Assembly (NCBI RefSeq): GCF_022539315.1
Contig: NC_066323.1
Location: forward strand, 10,963,219-11,027,218
DNA from: Serinus canaria
Lineage: Eukaryota > Chordata > Aves > Passeriformes > Fringillidae
DNA: 64,000 nt
Direction: 5' to 3'
The position numbers and the translations under genes were made by a program. Position 1 is the stretch's first letter. Every line of letters starts with the position of its first letter. The notes under the pieces were generated by a model that saw only the letters and a program-made list of their open reading frames with translations, did not search any database and was not told where the DNA came from. Shown piece after piece: positions 47,772 to 60,311 of the stretch.

Positions 47772-47806
47772 GCATGTGCACATGTGCGCGTACACATGTA
47801 TGTACA
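47772..47806. repeat. 35-nt alternating purine-pyrimidine tract (Z-DNA prone)
   Basis: The run is strictly alternating R/Y, mostly CA/TG with a central GCGCG. It contains the perfect 12-bp palindrome CATGTGCACATG at 47773-47784. Confidence 0.85.
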
Positions 47807-48546
47807 GACTCACAGACACAGATTTAACATCCAATCTGTCCAAATGCAAGTTTTGAAAAATATCAAATCTATTACTCAGAGATCATAAGAGGATTGAAAT
47901 TATAAGGCTTTTTTAAACATATGTTATTTTGAGTTCAATGTATACTTGCTTCAAGCTGCTCTGTGCAACCATGGAGATGAGAAAAGTACTTTCAGAAAAT
48001 GAAAGCCGGAAATTTTTGAACAGGATAATTCTAGTAGCTGGGGCTGTAAGTGGCTTATTAAGAAGTCTTGGAACTTAGACTGATGTGGCAAATTTGACAA
48101 CAGTGAATACAAAACAGATTTGCAGAATGCAGTTGTGTCACCCTGTTGGTTACCTGTCAGCTGGCAGGATGCAAATTCCCCTGTACCGCTACGAGCTGGC
48201 TTCATTTCTTATGTCTCGTTCTTCTGTTCATTACCTTCTAGTCCTTAGATAATGGAAAAGATGAAAGCTGGCACATTTTCTCCTTTTGGAAGACTCATGT
48301 GCAAAGGTAATTCACTGGTGAACGAAGCAGGATAACCTGGAACAAAACAGGACCAAAGCCCTGGTATTTCACTGGGGTCTGACTGCAGACACCTCGTTAT
48401 ATCAAAGACCCCTGGACATACCAGGCAGGGAAAATTGGACAAACACAGGTTACAGAACTCAAGGAGAGGGATGGGATTTTAAAGAAAGGGTGTCTAGAAT
48501 TAACATCAGAGTCTGTCAAATGCTGGAGAAATCAAATCAAGTATGT

Positions 48547-48564
48547 AGAGAGAGAGAGAGAGAG
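48547..48564. repeat. (AG)9 microsatellite
   Basis: Nine uninterrupted AG units. Confidence 0.95.
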
Positions 48565-51500
48565 GTTGAAATTTAGCATTTAAGGGCTGTTTTGCTTTGA
48601 CTGTTGGGAGAGGATGATGGTGCTCTGTGGAATGCTCACATCAATCCAGAGAGCATGCCCACTGCAGCAAGGAAGGCAAAGCACAGGCATTCATGAAGTG
48701 TGTCTTACCTTAAATTGTTCCTTTTATTTAGTACCAGGCAATGAGGAATTGTGTTTAGAAACCTACAAGTTAGAGGTTCCTGAATAACTTGCTCTGAAGT
48801 TCAGGAGGATCCTGATCTAGCAAAATGTAACCTTCAGCCAGTGGTGAGTTGGAGGAATTAGGGTGTGTTTCAGGCTGTCTAGTCCTGTTTCTGCAAAGCA
48901 AGGAGAAGGAGTCTCCAGAAAATATTCCCAAGAGAACAGGTTGGGGCTTCTCAAGGAAGGAAAGCAATGCCCCTACCAAGACCAAGGTGGCATCCTGGGC
49001 TCCCAGCCAATACTAACAGCTCTGTGGGTGACTTGGTGGCTGTGCCAGCTCCACAGCAGCTCCACTGGCTCCCCACTGCTGCTGGGAAGGCTCCTGCAGA
49101 GTCAGAGTGCAATGGTGCTGAAAGCACCAGCTCGCTATGAATATATAAGTACCTCACTGCACTCAATTAGCAGAAAATTTGGTTTGTCTCATTGCTGAAC
49201 AATTGCAATGTGGAGAAATTTAATTTTATGGTGGCTGAGATCCTTTTGTATGAAATGACAAACTAAGGAAACTCCAGCAGTACAGTTATCTATCATTAAG
49301 CTATTTTACAATTCCTTCTACTATATAAATGGCATAGTGAAAAAAAATCCCTTATTGGTTTCGACAGCAACAGTTCTCTTTCATTAACATTAAAGGATTG
49401 AAATTAGTAGTACAGTCCTTGCACTGCCTGGTCATGATGGAAAGTCTCCCTGTCAATTAATAGCAGATAATTTCACCAAAAGCCATGTTTCCACATGTTG
49501 GGATCATCAGGCACTCCCTGCCCCCTCTTCATGGCAAAGAGAAGGATGCAAGCTGCATCCAGTCTCTCTTTCCTTGACATTGACTGGGAGAGCTTCAGTT
49601 TCAGTGGAAGAATTATGAAATGAAAGGCCTCAGGTGGGGCAGATTGGCTGTGGGAGCTGAAGATGCCATAAAATTTTCTTATTCTTCTGGTTCAGCTGTT
49701 CTGTCTCTCTTCTTCTTCTTCTCTGTCTTCTGAAAGTACTTTGTTTCAGCCCTGTAGTTCTGGAAGAAAATATACCCTTTTGCTTCAGGGCTTCAGCAAA
49801 TGTGTGAAAAACCAGCTTTCAGTGCAGTTCATTCCATTAATGCTTCTTCTAAAGTGATTGGTACTGACTACCTTCCTCAGCACTTACATTTGTTTTTGTT
49901 AAGGACAGGATAATGTTTCGTGGTTCTCTTTTTCCATACTGTTACAGTGAATGTGGTGCACCCAGGCAGGGGGAATGATGAGGAGACAGGAAGATTTTCC
50001 CAGCACCTTGTAAGTTGTTTTTATAAGTAAGAGGTATTACCCTGGGTACCAGCATCTGAAAGGAGAAATTTCATTTTTCTTCACTTGTAGCTCTGTGAAC
50101 AGTAAACAGCTCTGATCCCCACCAATGCCTTCTCCTTTCTGAAAATCTTATCTTTAAAAAGAGGTCATGGACATCACTCCAGGCTCAAAACTTTGGATCT
50201 AAAGTCTGCTCTCTGTGTCATAAGTTCTGGCTTTTTTTTCTTACCCTCAATGGGCCAGCCTCAAAGTTTGTCCTCAGAAGCTGCTGCAGATCTCAGCTTC
50301 CCCTGACAGCAGCAGTCGTGCGGAGCTGTGTCCATCCACAACCAGAGAAAGGACAGAGGATCAAAAGGCTGTGCCCTGGAGGTCACATTTGCAGGAGAAG
50401 GGCAAGACATCAGAAAAGCTCTGTGGGGTGTATCTGTGAAGGTGGAGTTTGTTCTTGCTCTGATATCCAGCATTTAGAAGCACTATTCCAAAGACAGCTT
50501 GTGCAGGAACACAAGCAAGGAGAAACCTGCCTTGAGCTAAAACTTTTCAAAAAAAGAGGTCAGAGGTGATGTTCTCAGAGTTCAAATGGGAAAGAGATTT
50601 TTTGAGAACAAAGGCATCACTATCTGAGCAGATGTAATATTTGGTGACTGGAAGCTGAAGACATAAATTCCTGGTTAAATGAAAAATGGAAGCTCATCAG
50701 GGAGGCTAATTCAAAATTTATCTGGAGATGAGGGGAGCCTTAAGTGCTGGAAGTTTTACATGAGCTCAATTATGAGACAGTGTCTGGCTATTCTGGGTGA
50801 TCTTCCCTTTTTGCTGGGCTGCACGTTGGGGCAGGTGATCACAACTATTTCTGTTGGGAGACTTGTGCTGGTGCTTTTTATGGTGCAACAGCTCTGTGAA
50901 GAAATCTTTGAGTCACTATGGCTCTTCTGCAAAGCAGGGAATGTACTTTAAATGGGCACTGAAGAACAATGAGGGTGCCTTGTTGGCAGTGCCTGATATA
51001 TTAGTCTTTGATAAGGGATGCAGATCCCTTAAATTATTTAGATGAAGAGGGACGTGGAGTTTGTCTGAATGTCAAATCTCCCGGGTGAGAGCAGATTCGT
51101 TTATAAAAAGAGCTGCACTTAGTGTGTCTGGAGGGAATATTGATTAAAGGAAATGTTGGGAAGGAGATACAACACAGGGCAGGGTGGGAGATGACCGACA
51201 GATTAACACAGGTTAATTCTGAAAGGGAACGAGAGATGTGTTCCAAATAATGAGCAGGGATGGAGGAAAAGAGGGAAAGCTTGCAGAGCTGCTAAATATG
51301 TCATTCGTGTCTTGGACCTGTTTTCCTTCAGAGATGTGACACCGCTGAGAAATTAACTGGAAAATTCCAGAATTGCCAGGGCTTTGGAGAAGAAGCCACA
51401 AGAACCTTCCCAAACTAGGCTTGAGTCCTTATGGGAAGAGCTGTTCTTGGAAGGCAAGGTGTGGTTAAGTGTGGGGTGGGATGCAAGAGAGAGGAAAATG

Positions 51501-51697
51501 TGAGGATGCAGAATACATGCCATGATATTTTGGAGAAACTGAGCAAGTCTGTAAATGTAATTTGCATAATTCTATTAAATGTAGGCTCAAAAGACCTCAA
51601 AAGTTCCCCTGTTTATCCTTCCCACACTTTCCTGGCAGGCTGGGAAGCGCTGGTGAACTGGGGCTGGGCAGCTGTGGTGTAAAGGGGTTTAACCCAT

Positions 51698-51740
51698 GTC
51701 ACCCAGCTGATGATTTTCTGAGCTCTGAGTTAGAACCCAG
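51698..51740 (-). mobile_element. MIR-like SINE core remnant
   Basis: GTCACCCAGCTGATGATTTT followed by CTGAGCTCTGAGTTAGAACCCAG follows the inverted MIR core (GTCACACAGCTAGTAAGTGG, CAGAGCTGGGATTCGAACCCAG) block by block. It is the clearest MIR-like match in the window. Confidence 0.45.
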
Positions 51741-52191
51741 ATAATCCAGGCAGAAGGTGACACTGGTGCTGTTGAGTTCTGAGAAAGGGGAATTTCTGCT
51801 GGCTTCAGGTGTGCTTTTGGACAACACTGATTTATTACCTCTCTCCAAGGAAGGCCATATGGCTCATCTGTGACATGCAGGACAGGACAACAGGCTTTGT
51901 ATGCTTGTTTGGTTTTTCTTTCCCATATTTAATGATTTCTGAAATTTTACATCTCTAAGGGGTGTGTTTCTTAATAGTTCAAGAGAAATCTGTATTTCCA
52001 GGCAACACTGCAGACTATCAAGCTAAGAAATTTTAAATAACAGTTGAAATTTAAAATTTTTAGTGGAGGAGGGACATTCTCCCTCTGGAATTCCCTATTT
52101 AGTTTTCCTTCAAGCCATTTCTAGGCATTCCTAAATTTTCATTGCATGGAGGATATATTTGTAAAAATATTCCTATGTGAATAGGGACCAC

Positions 52192-52228
52192 GGGAAATAA
52201 CCCTGTGGAAAGGGAAATAACCCTTTCC
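52192..52228. repeat. 13-bp duplication overlapping a small hairpin
   Basis: GGGAAATAACCCT occurs at 52192 and 52212. The second copy lies within a hairpin: GGAAAGGG (52207-52214), 6-nt loop, CCCTTTCC (52221-52228). Confidence 0.85.
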
Positions 52229-55200
52229 TCTCTTAGCACTACATACTGTGATGTCATGAAGATGCAAAGGGAAGTCTGAACCTTCAGTTCCCTGCAGGAA
52301 TAACTGCAAGGCTGAGACATTAGCTTTTAGCCAGCACAAGTTTGAGCTCTGTTGTCTTTTCTGTGGGTTGGTGGACCTGGATGTTTTTGTCATCCAGTGC
52401 ATCATTTGTGCAGCTTTACAGTAAGAATGTATTTTACTACTTCTGCAGAGCAGCACCTGTCCCTGCATGTCAGGAGAGGGTAACCTTTCTGTGAATTACT
52501 CTGGAGATTTCCAAGCTGTGGTCCATGGAACCCTGTCGATCTAAAGATTAGGTTTTACAAGCCCATGGAAAATAACTTGGGAAAACAAAAGCTTCCCATC
52601 TGTAGACTCAAATTTGTGGCCCCAGGGGGCCACATTTCCATCTGAACATTTGTAGGAGTTTACAGATGTACAGAATTTGAAAACTTCTCATGCAGAGCGA
52701 TCAAAATGAAAGTTTGCAGAAGCTGCTTTAGGGTTGTAGGAGACTTGCTAGAAAACCCTGAAACCCCAAGGTCTGAAAAGTTCTGGTTTACTTTTTTGGT
52801 GAAACCAGGATGGCTGTGTACCAGTGACCTAATGAGTAAAAGCACAAACACAGGAACCAAAATGCCCTCCCAAGGTCTATTCAAGGAATTAAGGAAAGAC
52901 CTCTTGATAAATATGAATGATGGATAAAAGACTTCAGAAATCAAGGTCAGATTGAGCAGAATATGTGATCAATTCTAAATCCCTTCTGTTAAAAAGTCAA
53001 ACAAGCATTTTGCCTCAAAAAAGGGAAAAGTTGCAACATTTTGTTGCTACTTGGAATCATTTACTCAGCTGGGTTGTTGGTTACAGTGAGGGTTGTTGGT
53101 TACTGTGGGTAAAGTAAAATCACTGATCCACATTTAAGGGACTGGTTCTTAAAATCTAAAAAACAACCCCAAAAACCAACACCAAACCCCACAGCAGAGC
53201 TGAAAGAATCTTCTAGAACATTTTTCACCTTCCAGAACAGCAGCTCAAGGAAGGTCATGTCACCAGTGTTTGAGCATGATGGAGAAGGAGTATTCAGCTG
53301 TGCTGTCATGATTGTCTTTGCTGTGGGGGCACTCCCAGTACATGAAACATTATTGTTGGAGGATCTTGGTGATGGAATATAGGTACTTGCTCTCCTGTGG
53401 AGCAATGCACTGCTCACAGCTATACCTTTAGTGATTAAGGTGTGAGATGTGATGTCTGTATGTGCATCATCCCTCTGTTTCTGTGAACAGACACATATTC
53501 TGGTCTTTGCATTCTGATTTTTCATATATGTTAGCATAAATCTTCAATAACTCAAGAGATCTAATGCTTATCTTTGTGATGAAGTGTGGATTTGCCCTAT
53601 AGATATTTATGAAGTTGCTTTGTTTTTACATCATTTTGACAAAGGAATCAATTACAGTGAAATTGCTTTTTGTGTGTTTCTTGTTACCTGCAGGGTGTAT
53701 TTTCAGGGAGTAATATCACATCCTAACTAGGTGGATAAGCAGACAAGCATATTTCTAAGCAGGATAAATGAGCCCTGGTGAAGCACTGAACTAACATTAC
53801 ATTCTTGCTTATATCCAGCTAATTCACTGCATCAGACAATCTATCTCTGGATGTATGATGAGATTTTTGGAGGCATACATAGAAGCAATTCGGTAGGCAA
53901 TGTACACAAATTTTCAGCTGAGTCTAGGTGCTTAAGTGTTATTAAGACCTTTGAAAATTGCCTTTGATATTCTGAACAAAAAGTCAAAGAGGGTATTTTT
54001 ACTTTTGATTAAAAATTGACTGAGCAGGTGTAAAGATATATTGCTATTAGCTGAAGGGGAAACATTTTCTAGAAAAGCATATCAAGTCTTCCTTTGGTTT
54101 TTATTTATTATTCATCTTAAAGGTTGCAAGAATAGATGGATAGAGGAAGAATGTGGTTTTTTATTACCTGAATTTAAATAGATTGCCCTATTCTTCCCAC
54201 CTTGAGGAAAGTCTGTTAGCTAGCAATGCCAGGAGGGGCCCTGGCACCTTTGCTCTTCTTTTCCTGAGTGTCTGTAACAAGGTCCCTAAATGCCTGCTTC
54301 ACTCATCACAAACCCCGTGAAAACCAGCCTGATTAAAGCAGAGGGGGAAAGGCAGAGCAGGGAACACAGATTTTCTTATTTTGTCCTTCTGAGGTAGCAG
54401 CTTTACATTGCTCTCCACATCAGCCAGACAAGCCAACAGATTTGTGACTTCCAGACAGCAGGAAGAGCTGGCAGCTGCTCTGGAATATCAATAAAAGGGG
54501 GTTGTGTTGTGGCCTCAGGTGAGGACAGGGGAGGATGACCTGGTGAGGGTGTCATTGACACAGAGGGGTTTGTGTGGCTCACATGGGGATGGCCCAGCTG
54601 CAGGAGGGACAGCCCCACGCTGTGAGAAGGTGTCACCCTTATGATGGTCTGAATCCCAAGGTAAGAAGGTTTATGCCTCCAAAAACTCTTGTTTTACAAC
54701 AACCATTAGAAGCCAGGTCTTCTTACCATTGAAAATTTCCATCCTTGTTTGCATTTTGCCATCCAGTTCTTGGATGTCACAGTGTCACAGCACCTCTGAA
54801 AATTGACTCATTCCTCCTCTAGAAAAACACACCAGGATATTTTGATCTCTGTCCACTTTGTTTCAGCCCCTCAGTCAGGGTTATTCTGGTTTTCTGTATC
54901 TGTCTCCCAGCATCTGACTGAATTCCCAACACACCATTTTCCCCTCACTGAACTGCTCCAGAGACACAGTGTGCCACCTTCCCCCCATGCCTGTGTGGTG
55001 AGATGCACTCCTCCAGCCCACCCTGGGAAAACTGGCTTTGGAGTCCTCATGTGCAACGTGGAAATCCAGCAAGGAGTCAAGGTCTTACCTAAGGCTTTTC
55101 TTATGTACATCTGCTTTATTCTTAGAAAGCACTGAGGGAGTTATAAATGTGGTGTGTGAGGGAAATAACCAGTTTTAAACACAATCCTCCACCCTGTCTC

Positions 55201-57299
55201 TGAATTGCATTTCCAGTTGTTGCCTACAGGAGCAGTTTTGTGATTCCTCCTGATTTTTCATCTGCCTGCTTTACTTTGCTAATGGGACAACCCAAATTAA
55301 CTGTTTTTAAAGCTCTTTTTTTTTTTTTTCCTCTCTGATCCTGCTCTGTGCTTGTTTACAAAAATGAAATTTCAGCTTTCTCCTGGTTTGTGTGGAAGTG
55401 TGGGTGGCTGAGAGACAAGTGGCTCCATCTCAGCACCTCAGGCATGCAAGAGCCAGAATAAGTGGATGGCAATGGCATTTGAACACAGATGAGTAGTAGC
55501 AGGTAGTCCCTGGTGTCTGTGTTTTGCCAGACTAACATCATCCTTTAAGGACATGGAAAAAAAAAAACCCACATGCTCTATCTGCTCTCCAATTGTCAGC
55601 CAGAACCTAGCATGGACACAGGTGTGCCAGCAGGAGAGGGATTCCACCAGCTGGGTGAGGAATTGGCCTAATTAAAAAGTGGGGTGGTATTGCTGCAGAG
55701 GCTCAGGATCAGCAGGGCTGTGAGGGTGAGGGAACTCAGCAGAGGTCAGCCCAGGACAGGACTGAGAACCCTGCAGAGGCACTGAAATGGGGGTTTCTCC
55801 ATATTTTACCAGATCATGTGGATATCTGAGGTAATGCAATGCCTTATTCTCTTGAAACCTCAGTCCAGCCCTTACGCCCAGTACTAAATGAATATTTTAA
55901 AATCTTATTTTTGTTATAAATATGTGGTGTAAAGGCAAGAAGTTTCATCTTAGCTGCTCCTTACTGCTGAAAAATAGGTTAGTGATCTCCTGAGAGGTCC
56001 CTGCTTGTCTCTTCTGCTCTTGACCAAGCACTTCTCTTTTCCACTGAGCATGGTTGCAGCTGACAACACTTATCTGGAAAGGAATAAAGCAAGCCTGAAG
56101 GGACAGAGCAGGCAGCTCCCATCTGCATTCTTCACAGCAGTCCCCTGCCTGATTTCTGTGCTGTGAAGGAAGGGAATAAAGACTGAAAACAACAGAAGAA
56201 GTGAAGTACAAAGTGTGGCCTCTGCTCCCAAACCCTTCTCCCCACCTGATGAGAGAAAGTGTATTTCTTAAACCAACAGAGTCATGAAGAGCTTGGTCCT
56301 TCAAAAAATGTCTTAGAGCTCTCATCAGAGCAATGGGGTGCTGCAGAAACAAGCTGGGATTAGGTCCCCTGAGGATGTTTTACTTCTGTCAATTGGCACC
56401 TGCTTATTGGTTTACATAGAAATAAAGAAAATCCCAGGAAAATGGCATAGGACAGGAAAGTAGCTATTCTGCAGCCTCTAGGACTTTACTTCAGTTGTTT
56501 TGAGGTTTTGTCTTTGGTTGGTTTTGGGGTTTTTTCCTTTTGGTGTAGAAAAACTCTACAGCAGGAGGGATTAGAAGAAGAATATTAGAAGCTATGTTTA
56601 GTGATGGAGACCAATTTACAATAAGATACAAGATTAATAAAAAATGAGAAAAGCCTGGCCAAGCCTTTTGGGAGGGCTTGGGGGAGGAGGTGAGAAGGGA
56701 AGGAGTCAATACTAGAGCAGGGATCAAAGATTTGGCACAATCAGATGAACTTGTCCTCAAGGCTCAGCTGAAAACACCTCATAGCTATATGATTTCTTTA
56801 TCTCTTGCATGGTAGGACTTCAGCTGGCCACTCTAAGGCAGTATGATCTAAAACTGGTCTGGGACCAAAGCAGGGCTGAGCCACCTGAGTTATTTGGTAG
56901 GAAACCTCATGTGGATGCCTTGGGCTTCTGTCTGTGTGCAGAAGTCTTTCAGTATCTGGGGGGAACCTGCAGCCACTGGCAGGGCAGTCCCTGAAACCCT
57001 TCTGCTGCTGACACAACAATGTGTTCCTACATCCCAGGGTGCCTCAGCAAAAAAAGGGAGCTCATTGGGAAAGCAATGGGATAAAGCAGAGTGAGGCAAT
57101 AAGGGTAACCAGCAAATAACACAACAACATTCCACTGTGGGCATCCTCAGCACTGCCCCCAGGCTGACTCCCTGCTCCTCTCAGATCCAGGGAGCAGCAG
57201 GACCAGGTGGGCCATGGTATCCAGAAGGAAAAATCTTACAACCAGAGCAGCAGTATGTCAGGACAGGATGTGAAGATTAGAGCAACAAAATGAATAGCA

Positions 57300-57600
57300 G
57301 GAAATTGAATGTTTTAAATAAAGTTAGTTGTTTATGGCTAAATTAAGAGCCTCTCATTAATTCTCTAGTCTGCCAGCATATGAAAACTTAATGATTCCCT
57401 CTAAAAATACCCTATCCAAAACACAATTAGGAGGCTATTAGTAGGTATAGAGAACAATAAATAATAAAGGCTGTTGATTTTAATTCTTCATAATTGACAG
57501 CTGGAAATGGAGCATTTGCAAGCTGAGTAAGCTGATACCTTTAAAAGAAAAGACATACATACCCCTGTGCAGATTAATTCTAGGCTATTTGCATATTTTA
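57300..57600. promoter_or_regulatory. Candidate conserved non-coding element with octamer motif
   Basis: This AT-rich block has repeated TAAT cores (CTCATTAATTC, AGATTAATTC, TTTTAATTC) and a perfect POU octamer ATTTGCAT at 57587-57594 followed by ATTTT. It looks like a developmental enhancer of the kind found around FGF12, but that is inferred from composition only. Confidence 0.3.
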
Positions 57601-60275
57601 CCTTGGAAAGTAATCTGGGCATAGGCAAATATGATGCTCATTTCAAAGTCTTCTGGGGAGTAGGAAGTGCTGGCTGCTGCTGCTGCCTCTCACCCACAGC
57701 AGCAACTGCTGAGCACCCTGCAGACCACATGCCCACAAATCTTCTGGCAGGTAATGAAGAATCTGTGCAACAGTGAAATGAGCAGATGTCTGCAGTGCTG
57801 AAGGAATTACACAAAGCTTAGATAAGGTGTCAGGAATAACTTCTTCACTCAGTGTCTTGCAGACTGTAATTTTAGGCAAGTACAGCATAATTACTGGACA
57901 AATGTTGCAAACTTAACTACCATAATTCTTTAATTTCAAAATGTGACAACTGTAGCAATTTTTATGAACCTCCCATGTCCAAGTTCTGCTTTCCTGGCAA
58001 TAAAACTTTACTGACATCAATTTTTCAATAAAGTAAATTTTAGAGTTCCGTGTACTACTGAACTGAAATTAAAATTTCCATGAAGGTGATTGTCATCCTG
58101 TTTCCCCCAGACATGGAACCCATCCTGTGGGCAGCTCTGTCTAGGTGCTACAAAGCAGCTCATTGGAGTTTCATGGATTTCAAATCCCCAGTGTTACCTG
58201 CTTGCAAGACTACCATAAACCTCATGCCAAGAAATGAAATATTTTAGTAGATGCAGTTTATAGAACTGAGCAGTAATATATATGAAACAATATCAGATCA
58301 CAAATATCCCTTGAGAAGGAAAACCAGAAAAACTCACACTATACACTAATTATTGCAAGTTATTTTTTGCTCAGCTTGTGAATGATTAACAAGGCTGTAA
58401 TTTGGCCATGACATGATGGATTTATTTGTTTATTAGAAGACTTGCAATGGTGATTATGGCTTGGGCACTGGAGTAAGCTGGTTTGTTAAGTAACTGCTGC
58501 TTTATAAACTTATTCTTCAGTATTTCAGTATAAATGGCTTATTAATAATGAAAAAATATAGAAGGCAGGTGATATGTTGCATCCAGAAGGTTATAAGGAT
58601 AAAAGGATTCCTTGCCAAAGGTGCCAGTAAGCTCTTATTGACCACTAATCCCAGAGAATCTGTTTATGATCTCATTTTCCCATGTACTTCCACCCTCAGT
58701 GAGTTCAGTTGATATTTAGGAACTACAGGTGAAGGATGGTGATGGAAATGAGCAATGTGTGCAAATCTGATCCAACAAGGAAACATCCTTGGCAAAGCCC
58801 TATGTTATTGCATCATGAATGGTCCAAAATTAAAGCAAATTCCTTCTGGGAGAAAAAGCCTCATAATGGGACAGGATTTTTCCTTTGTGTTAAAAAAAAA
58901 GGAAATACAAAAGTTATTAAAAAAGGATACCCTACATCAGAGAAGAAAAGGTTAACTGGATTGTATGATGTGTTTGCTAGTGATTTTCAGGAAAACTGGC
59001 ATCTGTGAAGGCACTCCACTGAGGTATTCCAGCTGCAGGGTCCCCTCTGTCCAGCACCAGGAGTGGCAAAACCCCATCCTTGCCTGGACTCAGGGATTCT
59101 AACATTTGCATTTCTTTCCACTGAAAAGCAAGGTATATTATCTGTTTAGTTCAGATACCTGAATTTAAGTCAAAGGGACAGCAATCTAGTAGTAGATATA
59201 TTCACAGCCAGGAACAGGGGATCAAAGTGTTTCCCTGCTTTTTCCAGAAAACTTCAATAAGAGGAAGATAATTGATTATAAAAGCTGCCAAAATGATTTG
59301 AAATGATGCAATTTCAAATCTGTTGAGCAATTCCTTTTTGAAAGACTGAGTAGGTCAGAATTACAGATGTGGGAATATCTTATCTCATTAAAGTCTTCCC
59401 TATTCTTCAAGACCCTGCATATGCACAATTATATATTCGATTTGCAATTGAATTTAATTTACATGCTTAATGATCCAGAAACACAAGAACACAGAGGCGA
59501 ATAGAAAGTTTGGCAACATTCTCAAAATAAAGAATGGTTAATAAGTCAGATGCCTAGGTTATGAGAAGAGAGGAAAGAAAACAAGGACAGGCAACGAGTG
59601 CTGAAACAGAAACAGAGTACAGACCATTCTGGGAGCAGATAATCAGCCAAAAGGATGAATCCAAACAACACCTGAAGAGCAATGTCAGGGTAAGACCTTA
59701 CAAGTGGTGCAGTGTGACAATGACTCTGAGCCCTGCTGTGCCTCAGCTGCCCAGTCTGAAACTGAAACAGCTGTATTATTTTGTTTATCTGAAGGGTGTC
59801 AAGCCTTAGCTCAAGAGTTTTATAACTTGGTTGGTGTCTTTAAACCACAATGCAAATATGGTTCAAACAACTTCACACAAAGCCTGGCACGAGTCTGTTG
59901 TTTTCTGGATCAATTTGAAATGATGTAGAGCAGAAGTTCCCCAGGGCCTCCTGCAGAAACATTCCTGGGATGCACTGCATGAGCCAGGGATCTGGGGGGA
60001 AATGGGCTCTAAAGGAAGACCAGAGCAGGCTGCATCAATGCAGCAATCAGGGGGTGAGGGGTGAGAGCCACCCCTTCCCAGGGAGGGCTGCAGCAAGGGC
60101 ACACCCACAGAGCAGATCTGCACATGGAGAAGTCATGTCCTCTTAATATGTTTAAGGAATCTCCAGAAATAAACAAGGAAGAAGAACCTTGGCTGGAGAT
60201 TGAATCTGTTTACTAGATGGCTGCTGATGGTGCACAAGGGTGTAGTATTGCCTCCCACAGGAAGAAAGTTTTTTC

Positions 60276-60311
60276 TTTCACAGTTAACTAAAAATTTTTC
60301 ACAGTTAACTA
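60276..60311. repeat. 15-bp direct repeat, 21-bp period
   Basis: TTTCACAGTTAACTA occurs at 60276-60290 and 60297-60311, separated by AAAATT. It contains the palindrome GTTAAC. Confidence 0.9.

Noticed and set aside
59704..59928. 74-codon plus-strand frame with several Cys residues
   Set aside because: I checked it as a possible small secreted protein, but there is no signal peptide, splice site or family match.
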